From UBA7803 sp041395905 (GTDB lineage: Bacteria; Pseudomonadota; Gammaproteobacteria; Pseudomonadales; Azotimanducaceae), in NCBI GenBank assembly GCA_041395905.1, contig JAWKZP010000011.1, positions 62,001-126,000 on the forward strand: DNA of 64,000 bases, written 5' to 3'. Below the pieces are notes generated by a model that saw nothing but the letters and a program-made list of their open reading frames with translations, had not been told where the DNA came from and made no database searches. Below are positions 33,970 to 41,389 of the stretch, one piece after another. Every line of letters starts with the position of its first letter. Within the stretch, counting starts at the first letter, position 1. A program made the position numbers and the translations under genes.

Positions 33970-34102
33970 GCGGGGAGCGTACTGCAGAACCCGGGGCAGG
34001 TTAAGCAGCGCAGGAAGGCGGATGCGATGAACCTCGGCCGGCAATGTGTCCGCCGGTGACGAAGCGCGGGCAGGTAATCGGTGAACGCTTCCCGCCGCGG
34101 CG

Positions 34103-34864
34103 TCAGCGCGCGCGCATCACCAGGAACGCATAGGCATAGCAATCGGAGTGACGCTCGAACAGCGCGATCTCCTGCTCGCACTCATCGAGCACGCTCATGG
34201 CGACCGCATCGCCCGCATGGCGCTTCCTGAGCTCGCCTAGGCGCGCCCGCATGGGAGCGTAGTAGCCGTCCCACCAGGCACGATCCGGCAGCACGAAATC
34301 ACCGATGAGCTCCAGACCCGCATCAGCCACGTGCCGCCGGCAGCCTTGGAGATCGGTCATGCCCGGATAGTCGCGCCAGAAAGCGCGCACTTCGGCGGGC
34401 ACGTCGGCGCGCAACCAGACGGCATCGGTGACGGCGAGCACGCCGCCGGGTACCAGCAGTGGCGTCCAGGCGGCCAGTGCGGCCGGGACCCCCATGATGT
34501 ACGCGGCTCCCTCACACCAGATGAGATCGAAAGCCGCGTTGCTGAATGGCAGCGCCGCCATGTCCGCACGCACCGGGCTGATGCGCTGCTCGCGGCCGGC
34601 AGCGGCAGCACGCCGCCTCAGCTCCGTCAGATAGGGGACGTGCAGGTCGGCGGCCACGATCTCCGCGCGCGGCATCAGAGCGGCCAGATCGAGCGTCTGC
34701 GCGCCGGGCCCGCAACCGACGTCGAGCACGCGCGGCGCGGCCGGCAGCGGTTGCGCGAGCGCCAGCGCGCGGCCGGTACTGACGGGGTCGCCCGGGGCTT
34801 CCCGCGGCAGGCCGCGATGGACCTCGAAGAACAGGGCCCGCTGCCGGGGATCAGAGGGATCCAT
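34103..34864 (-). CDS. Class I SAM-dependent methyltransferase
   Basis: A protein of about 253 residues. SAM motif I is PRVLDVGCGPGAQTLDLAA and the acidic motif II is EIVAADLHVPY; FDLIWCEGAAYIMG and LVPGGVLAVTDAVWL match motifs III and IV. The C-terminal helix DECEQEIALFERHSDCYAYAFLVMRAR is characteristic of a small-molecule methyltransferase group. I prefer ATG 34864 because GGGGAGG is nine bases upstream; ATG 34912 is possible but would overlap the predicted promoter of the divergent micro-unit. Substrate unknown. Confidence 0.83.
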   Translation of the reverse strand: MDPSDPRQRALFFEVHRGLPREAPGDPVSTGRALALAQPLPAAPRVLDVGCGPGAQTLDLAALMPRAEIVAADLHVPYLTELRRRAAAAGREQRISPVRADMAALPFSNAAFDLIWCEGAAYIMGVPAALAAWTPLLVPGGVLAVTDAVWLRADVPAEVRAFWRDYPGMTDLQGCRRHVADAGLELIGDFVLPDRAWWDGYYAPMRARLGELRKRHAGDAVAMSVLDECEQEIALFERHSDCYAYAFLVMRAR

Positions 34865-34911
34865 GCCCGGGCGCCTCCCCGTGGCCCGGGCACGGCGCGT
34901 GAAATTCGCCA

Positions 34912-34940
34912 TTGCCCCGGCCAGCCGGCGGGTCTATATT
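34912..34940 (+). promoter_or_regulatory. Sigma-70-like promoter of an orphan micro-transcription unit
   Basis: The -35 hexamer TTGCCC (34912-34917) matches four of six consensus positions. The spacer is exactly 17 bp. The -10 hexamer TATATT (34935-34940) matches five of six. The predicted start is near 34946-34948. This is one of the clearest vegetative promoters in the window, which is otherwise poor in recognisable promoters. Confidence 0.65.
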
Positions 34941-34942
34941 CG

Positions 34943-34955
34943 GCCCATCTTGGGC
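34943..34955. repeat. Hairpin or operator at the predicted start site
   Basis: GCCCA, three bases (TCT), then TGGGC: a perfect 5-bp inverted repeat lying across the predicted transcription start of the micro-unit. It could be an operator overlapping the promoter or a hairpin at the extreme 5' end of the RNA. Confidence 0.45.
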
Positions 34956-34963
34956 GGTGAATA

Positions 34964-34976
34964 AAAGGAGGTGATC
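34964..34976 (+). promoter_or_regulatory. Extended Shine-Dalgarno complementary to nearly the whole 16S 3' tail
   Basis: AAAGGAGGTGATC is the complement of the 3' end of bacterial 16S rRNA (GATCACCTCCTTT in the gene). Ordinary sites in this window match four to six bases. The GGAGG core is six bases before the ATG at 34978, an optimal distance. Such a long match predicts exceptionally tight 30S binding. Confidence 0.8.
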
Positions 34977-34977
34977 A

Positions 34978-35013
34978 ATGTCTACTCGTTTCGCTCTTGA
35001 GGGCGCACGGTAA
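34978..35013 (+). CDS. 11-residue mini-ORF in the micro-unit
   Basis: ATG, ten sense codons and TAA encode MSTRFALEGAR. The first codons (TCT ACT CGT TTC GCT CTT) mostly end in T, unlike the strongly G/C-ended codons of neighbouring genes. The ORF has the strongest ribosome-binding site of the window and its own promoter, and its stop codon lies in a hairpin loop. No gene follows on this strand, so it is not an ordinary operon leader. I do not recognise the peptide. It may be a small protein, a regulatory mini-ORF in an sRNA, or a degenerate leader that has lost its operon. Confidence 0.6.
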   Translation: MSTRFALEGAR

Positions 35014-35025
35014 CCGTTCGCCTTC
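34999..35025 (+). ncRNA. Hairpin enclosing the mini-ORF stop codon
   Basis: GAGGGCG (34999-35005) pairs with CGCCTTC (35019-35025), allowing one G-U. After one mismatch, ACGG (35007-35010) pairs with CCGT (35014-35017), leaving a three-base loop that is exactly the TAA stop codon. The structure spans the last codons of the mini-ORF and would be opened or held by a terminating ribosome. Confidence 0.6.
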
Positions 35026-35040
35026 AATGCGCTAACGGGG

Positions 35041-35070
35041 GGGCCGGTCACAGACCGGCCCTTTTCGTTT
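35041..35070 (+). terminator. Perfect intrinsic terminator of the micro-unit
   Basis: GGGCCGGTC (35041-35049), loop ACA, GACCGGCCC (35053-35061), then TTTTCGTTT. A 9-bp perfect GC-rich stem followed by a T-tract is a textbook Rho-independent terminator on the plus strand. It ends the transcript about 120 bases after the predicted start. It is the only strong intrinsic terminator I found in the window. Confidence 0.85.
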
Positions 35071-35132
35071 CCGGAAAAGTCGTTTCCGGAAAAGTCGTTT
35101 CCGGAAAAGTCGTTTCCGGACAAGTCGTTTCC
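35066..35132. repeat. 15-bp tandem repeat built on the palindrome TTTCCGGAAA
   Basis: Four copies of CGTTTCCGGAAAAGT (the fourth with one A to C change, which breaks its palindrome) plus a partial fifth, directly after the terminator. Three copies contain the perfect 10-bp palindrome TTTCCGGAAA, at 35068-35077, 35083-35092 and 35098-35107, spaced 15 bp. Iterated palindromes at regular spacing look like multimeric protein-binding sites, though replication slippage alone could create them. Confidence 0.9.
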
Positions 35133-35154
35133 AACCAGATGATCAGTCGCCATC

Positions 35155-35595
35155 TCAGATGGCCGAGAAGTAGCTTTCCAGACGATCGAGGCGTGCCTGC
35201 CAGCGTGCCTGTGCCGAATCGCGCTGCTGCGCATCGGGGAACCCCTGCTCACTGATTTCGATGCGTGTCGCGCTGCCGCCTTCCGTGGCCGCCAGTCGCA
35301 CCACAAAGGCTGTCTGCAGCGGCGCGGCGCCACTCAGGTCGAGCCGCCGCGTGCCGGCATACTCTTCCGGAACCCTGACGTGTTCGTAGGTTCCGCTCTC
35401 CTGCGCCTGCGCCCCGTCCGGTTCCGACCAGGTCAGGCGGAAGCTCCCGCCCGTACGCAGGTCTACGCTGGCGTCACAGGTACGTCCCGGGATCTCTGCG
35501 TACCAGATCTCCAGATGCTCCGCCCGGGTCAGCACGTCGAACACCAGCTCGCGCGGCACGTAGATCTCGCGGCTCAGGGCAAGGCTATGGACCAC
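35155..35595 (-). CDS. SRPBCC/AHSA1-type START-fold protein
   Basis: A 146-residue protein of the activator-of-Hsp90-ATPase-like (AHSA1) SRPBCC group. It opens with SREIYVPRELVFDVLTRAEHLEIWY and closes with RWQARLDRLESYF, both diagnostic. The fold is a helix-grip that binds a hydrophobic ligand in a deep pocket. There is no catalytic motif. The start is GTG at 35595. It is the last gene of a run containing an LLM oxidoreductase, methyltransferase, MFS transporter and patatin, so a hydrophobic small-molecule ligand is plausible. Confidence 0.83.
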   Translation of the reverse strand: MVHSLALSREIYVPRELVFDVLTRAEHLEIWYAEIPGRTCDASVDLRTGGSFRLTWSEPDGAQAQESGTYEHVRVPEEYAGTRRLDLSGAAPLQTAFVVRLAATEGGSATRIEISEQGFPDAQQRDSAQARWQARLDRLESYFSAI

Positions 35596-35633
35596 GGCGC
35601 ACCCGTCCGCGCGCGACGGCGACGGCGGCCACG

Positions 35634-36716
35634 TCAGACCTGCCCGACCAGATCACGTCCCACCCGGTCGAGCACGTCGTAGCGCGTATCGAAGTTCGGC
35701 AGGATCATCACCTGGCGCAGGCCAGCCGATTGCAGCTCGCGCAGGCGCGCGAGCAGCTGCTCGCGGGTGCCGATCATGCTGCTCGCCTGCAGCACCTCCG
35801 GCGTCAGAAACCGCTCCTCCTCCGGCAGCACCCAGCAGTTGTGGCCGGCATGGATGCGCTGATGTCGACGTTCCTCGGGATAGCTCTCGAGCAGCGCGCA
35901 GTAGTCGTCCCAGATGTCACGCAGCACGCCCGGCGGCTGGTGGCCGAAGTTGCGCCATTGATCGTACGCATAGTGCACCGTCGCCATGGCCATGGCCCCG
36001 CACTCGGCTTTGACGCGCGCGGAATCCACTGCTTCGCCTTCGTCGAGCACCACGATGGTGGTGAGCGCGGTGGTGTAGAAGCGTTCCCGATCCAGCGTCC
36101 GGCCAGCCTGACGCGCACCGTTCTCGATCATGTGCCAGATGTTCTGCATGATCGCGCCGTTGGCAGCCAGCGCAAGCACGGCACCGTCACCGTGTTTGCC
36201 GGCCAGCGCGAGGGATTTCGGACCGAATCCGGAAACATACAGGGGAATGGGGTCGGCGAAATTCACGAAACCTTTGTCCGGCATGATGTGCCGCACGGGC
36301 GCCTGCCCGGACGCGCCCGCGGTGAGCGGGCCCATGAGCGCCTCCTCGCCGGCCAGCAGCGGCCTCAGCGTCTCGAGGTAGCGATCGAACTCGCGGATCC
36401 GATGCGGCGGCTGACCCATGACCCGCATGGCGGTGTTGCCGGCGCCTACCCCGCAGAAGGTGCGCCCGGGCGCGAGCGCGTTGATGGTTCCGATGGCCGC
36501 AGCCGTCACCGGCGCCGGACGCGTGCCGGAGACCGCCACGCCGGTGCCGAGCCGGATCGTGCTGGTCCGGACCGCCGCCAGCGCCAGCGTGGCGTAGCAG
36601 TCCGACCAGAGCATCTGGCTGTCGGCCAGCCAGGCGTGCGAGTAGCCGAGCTGCTCCGCGCGCACGACATAGTCGATGTCGCCGACGTGCGACGCTACGC
36701 AGATGCCGATGTCCAT
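35634..36716 (-). CDS. LLM-class flavin-dependent oxidoreductase
   Basis: A 360-residue luciferase-like monooxygenase-fold protein (TIM barrel binding FMN or F420). Diagnostic parts are GICVASHVGDIDYVVRAEQLGYSHAWLADSQ, IRLGTGVAVSGTRPAPVTAAAIGTINALAPGR and the nonprolyl-cis-like bulge region GVGAGNTAMRVMG. The F420-dependent branch is abundant in actinobacteria and some terpenoid-degrading proteobacteria; cofactor choice cannot be read here. The C-terminal REQLLARLRELQSAGLRQVMI is family-typical. It starts 10 bases after the methyltransferase stop. Confidence 0.88.
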   Translation of the reverse strand: MDIGICVASHVGDIDYVVRAEQLGYSHAWLADSQMLWSDCYATLALAAVRTSTIRLGTGVAVSGTRPAPVTAAAIGTINALAPGRTFCGVGAGNTAMRVMGQPPHRIREFDRYLETLRPLLAGEEALMGPLTAGASGQAPVRHIMPDKGFVNFADPIPLYVSGFGPKSLALAGKHGDGAVLALAANGAIMQNIWHMIENGARQAGRTLDRERFYTTALTTIVVLDEGEAVDSARVKAECGAMAMATVHYAYDQWRNFGHQPPGVLRDIWDDYCALLESYPEERRHQRIHAGHNCWVLPEEERFLTPEVLQASSMIGTREQLLARLRELQSAGLRQVMILPNFDTRYDVLDRVGRDLVGQV

Positions 36717-36726
36717 GTTCGTTCCC

Positions 36727-37809
36727 CTACTTGCGGATCTCGTAGTAGTTGTTCATGGGGTTGTCGTAGTCGACCCGGTGAAAGCGCGTGAATCCGGCCC
36801 GCGCGGTCATCTCCCTGGCTACTGCCTCATTGAAGCCGAGCGTGCCGAGGCCGGCCCCGTCCGGCGTCGACATGGCGCTGGACATGCACACCATGATGGA
36901 AAAACCGTACAGCAGCCCCGCCAGCGGGTGCTCGGTGCGGTTCTGCTCGAAGGTGGGGAAGCTGCGGATGTCCTCGCACAGGAAGGTGCCGTCGTCCTTG
37001 AGTGCCTGGGCAATGGCGTTCAGCAACGGTTGCGGGTGCGCCGCATCGTGAATCACGTCGAAGGTGGTGATGAGATCGAACGTGGGTTCTGCCGGCATGA
37101 GCTCTTCGAGCGGATTGACGAAGCGTACGTTCGGCACGTCGACCGTAGCCAGGTTGTCGCGGGCCCGCGCCAGTGCGTGGTCGCTGATGTCGTAGCCGAT
37201 GAACTCGGAATCAGGAAACGCCTCCGCCATGGTGATGGTGGCCACGCCGCCACCGCAGCCGACGTCTGCCACGCGGGCGCCGCGCTCGAGCTTCTCCACC
37301 ACGCCGTCGAGCAGGGGCAGCACCTTGGGCACCAGGGTGTGCTCGTTGAAGTAGCGGGTCATCCGCTCGATGCCGCTGGCACAGCCGGGTCCGTGGTCGT
37401 CGTAGCTGAAGCCGAGCCCGGTACGGAAACTCTCCACCAGACCGGGCAGCGAACCGAAGCTCGCGGTAGCGCTTTCGAAGCCACCGCCGAAGTGCGCCGG
37501 GTGGCTGTTGTCGATCAGCACCGCCACGGCTTCCGGCGAGAGATAAAACCGGTCGCTCGCGGCGTCGTACTCGATCTGCTGCATGCAGGCCTGATGGCGC
37601 AGCCACTCGCGCAGCCAGCGTTCGTTCATGCCGGTGTGGTCCGCGAGCTCGCCGCTCGAGGCGATGCGCAGCTCGTGCAGCGCCCGGTACAGCCCCAGCT
37701 GATCGCCCAGCGAGCTGATGGCACAGCTCAGGCCGGCGGCGATGCTGCCGGTGACCCGCTTCAGATACAGCTCGAGCTTGTCGCGGTCGATTTCCGTGCG
37801 CGCTGTCAT
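36727..37809 (-). CDS. SAM-dependent methyltransferase with N-terminal winged helix (Rv2258c-like)
   Basis: A 360-residue two-domain methyltransferase. An N-terminal winged-helix domain (about 20-105, GLYRALHELRIASSGELADHTGMNERWLREWL) is followed by a Rossmann domain with SAM motif RVADVGCGGGVATITMAEAFP at about 179-199 and acidic IGYDIS. Size and order match the Rv2258c-like group, which is close to small-molecule O-methyltransferases. The ATG at 37809 overlaps the stop of the MFS gene (ATGA). Substrate unknown. Confidence 0.87.
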   Translation of the reverse strand: MTARTEIDRDKLELYLKRVTGSIAAGLSCAISSLGDQLGLYRALHELRIASSGELADHTGMNERWLREWLRHQACMQQIEYDAASDRFYLSPEAVAVLIDNSHPAHFGGGFESATASFGSLPGLVESFRTGLGFSYDDHGPGCASGIERMTRYFNEHTLVPKVLPLLDGVVEKLERGARVADVGCGGGVATITMAEAFPDSEFIGYDISDHALARARDNLATVDVPNVRFVNPLEELMPAEPTFDLITTFDVIHDAAHPQPLLNAIAQALKDDGTFLCEDIRSFPTFEQNRTEHPLAGLLYGFSIMVCMSSAMSTPDGAGLGTLGFNEAVAREMTARAGFTRFHRVDYDNPMNNYYEIRK

Positions 37810-39176
37810 GACCCTCCCCCGTCGTTGATGTGCCCGCCGGATGCTAACCCGCCGGCACCGACCTTGCGAGGCTGGCTGATGGCTTCCAGCTCCCGCTGGC
37901 GCGTTTCCGGGAACAGCAGAAGCAGCACGCCGGCTGCCAGCGTGCCGAGGGAGATCAGCGGGATCAGCGTCACCAGATCACCTTCCTGCCGTTGCTGCAG
38001 GCCGAGCACCAGCAACCCCGCGGCTGCGCCCAGCGTTTCCATGAGCGCCAGCACGCCGGTGGAGGTACCGCGATGCGCGGTGGGAAACAGCTCGGACGAG
38101 AGCGCCCGGATGATGACGCTGGCGCCCATGAGCGCAAACACCAGCATTCCCCAGAGCACAGGCAGCGACCAGCCGGGGCCGTTGTAAAATGCCCAGACCA
38201 CCAGCGGGAACGCGGCCAGAAACGCGAAACCTACCACCCTGCGGCCCAGCCGATCCGCCAGACGCCCGGCGATCACGTTGCCGATCACGCCTACGGCCCC
38301 GGCCGCGATCACCATCAGCGACAGCTGATAGGGCGCCCAGCCGTGATACTGCAGCACGAAGTAGCCGGTGAAGCTGATGGCGACCACGTGGCCCACCGAG
38401 GACACCGACGCCACCAGCGCCATACCTGCCGCGCGTGCCGGATGCGTCCGCGCGAACCCCAGCAGCGGCGTCCACCAGCGCACCCGGGTACCCTCACTGT
38501 TCGCCCGGTGCGCTTCGAAACGCCGGGTCTCGCGTATCCCGCGCCGGAACAGCGGCAGCAGGATCAGTGGCACCAGACCGAACGCGTACAGCGAGCGCCA
38601 GCCCCAGGGCAGCTGCTCCACGGCGGCGAACAGCGCAGCACCCAGACCATGCCCCGCCGCGGAGACCGCCGCCAGCATGCCGATGCCCCAGCCACGCACC
38701 GAGGCCGGCAACTCTTCGGCCACGATCACCACGGACACTGCAGAGGCAGTGAGCACGAAAGTTCGGGTCACCATCTGGCAGGCGATGAACTGCCCCGCGC
38801 TCTGGCTGAACGCGGTGGCGAGCGTCCCCACGCTCATGCCGACGAGCGACGCCAGAAACAGCCGCCGCCGTCCCAGCCGGTCGACGAACGGAATCACGAA
38901 GAAGGCCGGCAGCGCGCCCAGCCGGATGAGGCTCTGAAAGAATCCCAGCTGCGTCTCGGCGATGGCCAGGTCTTCCTTGATGAATTTGAGCGCGTTGCTG
39001 AGCAGCGACGTGTCGTAGTGCTCGAAGAACAGGGCGAAGGAGACGAAGCCGAGAACCTTCAGCGCGGCATCGTCCACCTCATTCGGCACGCGACCGAGAA
39101 TGCGCGGCGGGATCCACCAGGGATTGCGGCCCCAGTAGCGGCGCAGTCCGGAGCCGATGCCCGATCGCGGCGTCAC
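37806..39176 (-). CDS. MFS transporter, sugar/aromatic-acid branch
   Basis: A 456-residue major facilitator with about 12 membrane spans. It has FFEHYDTSLLSNALKFI in the first helix, the A-motif DRLGRRRLFLASLVGMSVG between helices 2 and 3, and the matching RLADRLGRRVVGF after helix 8. The arrangement resembles the metabolite:H+ symporter and sugar-porter branch (ShiA/BenK-like). The start is GTG at 39176, with a cytoplasmic N-terminal extension of about 40 residues. It is followed by methyltransferase and oxidoreductase genes in overlapping arrangement. Transport direction and substrate unknown. Confidence 0.84.
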   Translation of the reverse strand: MTPRSGIGSGLRRYWGRNPWWIPPRILGRVPNEVDDAALKVLGFVSFALFFEHYDTSLLSNALKFIKEDLAIAETQLGFFQSLIRLGALPAFFVIPFVDRLGRRRLFLASLVGMSVGTLATAFSQSAGQFIACQMVTRTFVLTASAVSVVIVAEELPASVRGWGIGMLAAVSAAGHGLGAALFAAVEQLPWGWRSLYAFGLVPLILLPLFRRGIRETRRFEAHRANSEGTRVRWWTPLLGFARTHPARAAGMALVASVSSVGHVVAISFTGYFVLQYHGWAPYQLSLMVIAAGAVGVIGNVIAGRLADRLGRRVVGFAFLAAFPLVVWAFYNGPGWSLPVLWGMLVFALMGASVIIRALSSELFPTAHRGTSTGVLALMETLGAAAGLLVLGLQQRQEGDLVTLIPLISLGTLAAGVLLLLFPETRQRELEAISQPRKVGAGGLASGGHINDGGGS

Positions 39177-39194
39177 CGGCCCGGCGCGCGCGGC

Positions 39195-40649
39195 TCACGC
39201 ATGGTGATAGATACTGCGCGGCTCCATGCGCTCGAGGATGCGGTCCAGCGTGCGGCTGATCTGCGTGGTGTTGCGGATCCACTCGATCTTGGGCCAGGTC
39301 GCGGCCTCGCCCTCACGGATCAGGTACTGGGTCTCCTCTTCGGACAGGATCGACAGCAGCTTGCTCGGATTCCAGAACCGCCGCCGCGGCAGGATGTTGA
39401 TGTCAGCGGTGTAGTCCTGGGTCGCCACGCTGTAGGTCATGCGCGTGAGCAGATTCAGCGGGTACAGGTTCTTGGTGATCTCCATGGCGAACGGATAGGT
39501 GGCCCGCAGCCACTCGCGGCCCGCATTCTGATTGATTTCCCAGAGCTTGCTGAACAGATCGTCGCGGCTGCTGTTGTCGCGCAGCGTCCAGAGGATGATG
39601 GGGTTGGTCTGGCTGGTCATGAAGTGATTGACGCCATACAGGCGGGCGAGGCGTTTGGCCGGCAGATCGTCGGTCACGGAGCCGTCCACCCACTGGCGCG
39701 ACGGCACATAGGGCACGCGCTCGCCCCTGACGTTCCTGGCTGCCAGGGTCACCGGCGGAAATATGCCGGGGATGGCACAGGATGCCAGCACCGCCTCACG
39801 GATCAGCACGTTGGGTGAGGTCACGGCGTTGAGCAGGCGCGACTGCTGATGGATCTCGCGGGGCGACACCGAAATGTTGATGCGCCGACCGGTCAGATCG
39901 AACGCCTCCTGGAAGGTGAGATCCGGTATCTCCTGCTCGATGAAGCCGCGTACGTCTTTGATGCCGAGGCGGCGATTGCCTTTGATCACCTCGATCTCGC
40001 CTTCGGCCGCCTGCTCGAAGGTGCTCACGAGACGCCGGGGCTTGAACGTCTCGCGCAGCTCCGGATCCTTGCGGGTGCCGATGATGGCGCAGATCAGAGA
40101 GCCGGCACTGGCGCCCGAAATGACGTTGGGAAGCAGCCCCTGCTCCAGCAGCGCCTTGATCACGCCGAGATGAAACGGCCCGAGCGCGCCGCCGCCGGAA
40201 AGCATCAGCGCCGTCCGACCGAAGCAATGACTGGCGCGGCGGAAGAATTCCAGCTTGTCGGCGAGCGGGATGACCGCATCGTCCACGTCCGCCACCAGCT
40301 CCAGCGCGCCGGCGAGCTCGGCAATGTAGCTCGCCACCAGGTCCTTGGTGCCGAATTTGGCCTTCTTGTACATGCGCGACGAGCCGATGCCGCCCATGTT
40401 GCCGTGAATGCCTTCGTTCAGGAAGAACAGCACCGCGTGGGGGTCGCCCGACGCCTTCACCTTGCGCAACTCCTCCAGGCGCCGACGGATCACCTTGTAG
40501 TCGTAACGACGGCTCTGGTCGGTGCGCCGCCAGCGCGCCGCGCCGGAGCGCTCGTCGTGAGCCAGCGCCGCCGCCTTCCATTCCTCGTAGCTGGTCGCTT
40601 CTTCCATTCGAGGACGGCGCATCCTCACGGCACTGGCTTGCATCTGCAT
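39195..40649 (-). CDS. Patatin-like phospholipase with N-terminal DUF3336 domain
   Basis: A protein of about 484 residues. The N-terminal DUF3336 domain (about 15-140), also found in yeast TGL3/4/5 lipases, precedes a patatin domain. Patatin shows the oxyanion Gly motif SGGGALGPFHLGVIKAL, the nucleophile elbow GASAGS (Ser181) and the catalytic Asp in QWVDGS. It probably hydrolyses acyl esters of triacylglycerol or phospholipid. I chose ATG 40649, with GAGG upstream; a GTG at 40685 is also in frame but lies inside the inverted repeat. First gene of the minus-strand run to 35155. Confidence 0.87.
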   Translation of the reverse strand: MQMQASAVRMRRPRMEEATSYEEWKAAALAHDERSGAARWRRTDQSRRYDYKVIRRRLEELRKVKASGDPHAVLFFLNEGIHGNMGGIGSSRMYKKAKFGTKDLVASYIAELAGALELVADVDDAVIPLADKLEFFRRASHCFGRTALMLSGGGALGPFHLGVIKALLEQGLLPNVISGASAGSLICAIIGTRKDPELRETFKPRRLVSTFEQAAEGEIEVIKGNRRLGIKDVRGFIEQEIPDLTFQEAFDLTGRRINISVSPREIHQQSRLLNAVTSPNVLIREAVLASCAIPGIFPPVTLAARNVRGERVPYVPSRQWVDGSVTDDLPAKRLARLYGVNHFMTSQTNPIILWTLRDNSSRDDLFSKLWEINQNAGREWLRATYPFAMEITKNLYPLNLLTRMTYSVATQDYTADINILPRRRFWNPSKLLSILSEEETQYLIREGEAATWPKIEWIRNTTQISRTLDRILERMEPRSIYHHA

Positions 40650-40671
40650 TCGGAGCTGACCTCGAAACCGA

Positions 40672-40688
40672 ATTGTGTATTGCACAAT
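40672..40688. promoter_or_regulatory. Inverted repeat in the patatin/secreted-peptide intergenic region
   Basis: ATTGTG, five bases (TATTG), then CACAAT, a perfect 6-bp inverted repeat 23 bp upstream of the chosen patatin start, in a locally AT-rich stretch. The arrangement suits a dimeric repressor operator (TetR or LacI style) for the patatin-MFS-methyltransferase run. Confidence 0.45.
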
Positions 40689-40871
40689 CTAGCTGAAATT
40701 CCTGACGGTTCCCACCGCGTCGCCAGCCGCCCGCCATAGGGAAATGCCACAGTTGACGCACCCGCCGGCACCTGCGGCCCGACGCCGCAAGTCCGATTGA
40801 ACCTGCCGACGGCTGGCCGTTACTCAGTCTTCAGCGACAACGCTGATCCAATGAGCAAAAGGAGCTGACAG

Positions 40872-41165
40872 ATGAAAGCACTCACCCTGGCTACGGTTGC
40901 ACTGATTTTCTCCGCCACCGTGCACGCCGGCACCACCCCGCAGTATCAGGAGTCCTACGACGCCGACGGCAATCGCACCTGGACGAAGTTCAAGGCGGAC
41001 GCGCCCGTTCCGCTGGATTACCAGCTGCGAACCGTTCAGACCGCGCCGTCGACGGGCGACAGCCTGCTGGCCGCGCCCGTGGTGGGCATCGAGCCCGCGG
41101 CACCGGCGCCGGATCCCTACCAGAGCTTCCGCCTGGGTGCCGACAGCGCCCAGAGCGGACGCTAG
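40872..41165 (+). CDS. Small secreted protein, unknown
   Basis: A 97-residue protein with a clear signal peptide; cleavage is likely after Ala19 in TVHAGT. The mature part is short, hydrophilic and rich in Pro, Ala and Asp, with no cysteine and no known domain. A good ribosome-binding site, AAAGGAG, lies seven bases before the ATG. It probably acts in the periplasm or outside the cell. I do not recognise a family. Single-gene unit. Confidence 0.7.
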   Translation: MKALTLATVALIFSATVHAGTTPQYQESYDADGNRTWTKFKADAPVPLDYQLRTVQTAPSTGDSLLAAPVVGIEPAAPAPDPYQSFRLGADSAQSGR

Positions 41166-41389
41166 CCGGAGCACCGTCTGACGACGCTGGAAGGTCGCGG
41201 GACTTCAGCGCCGGGTCCCCACCGCCGCGTTCGGACCTGTCCGGGCGCGGCGGACCCCGCCGGGTCGACCGCAGTTCCGAAGGGTGCAGGCGAACCTGGC
41301 AGCCGCGCCCGCCACGGCGCCGCCATTTTGCGTCCGAGGGGCCTTTGCGGGTTCAATACGCGCTGGCCCGAGCAAGCAGGAACCGCCCT

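Noticed and set aside
34905..35070. Riboswitch or classical attenuator for a downstream gene
   Set aside because: No gene follows on the plus strand; the next gene is on the opposite strand, so there is no regulated target in cis.
34851..35333. Minus-strand ORF of 160 codons with a GNDFS pentapeptide-like repeat
   Set aside because: The apparent repeat is the translation of the 15-bp DNA repeat. The ORF runs through the terminator and promoter of the micro-unit, has no ribosome-binding site, and shows no domain.
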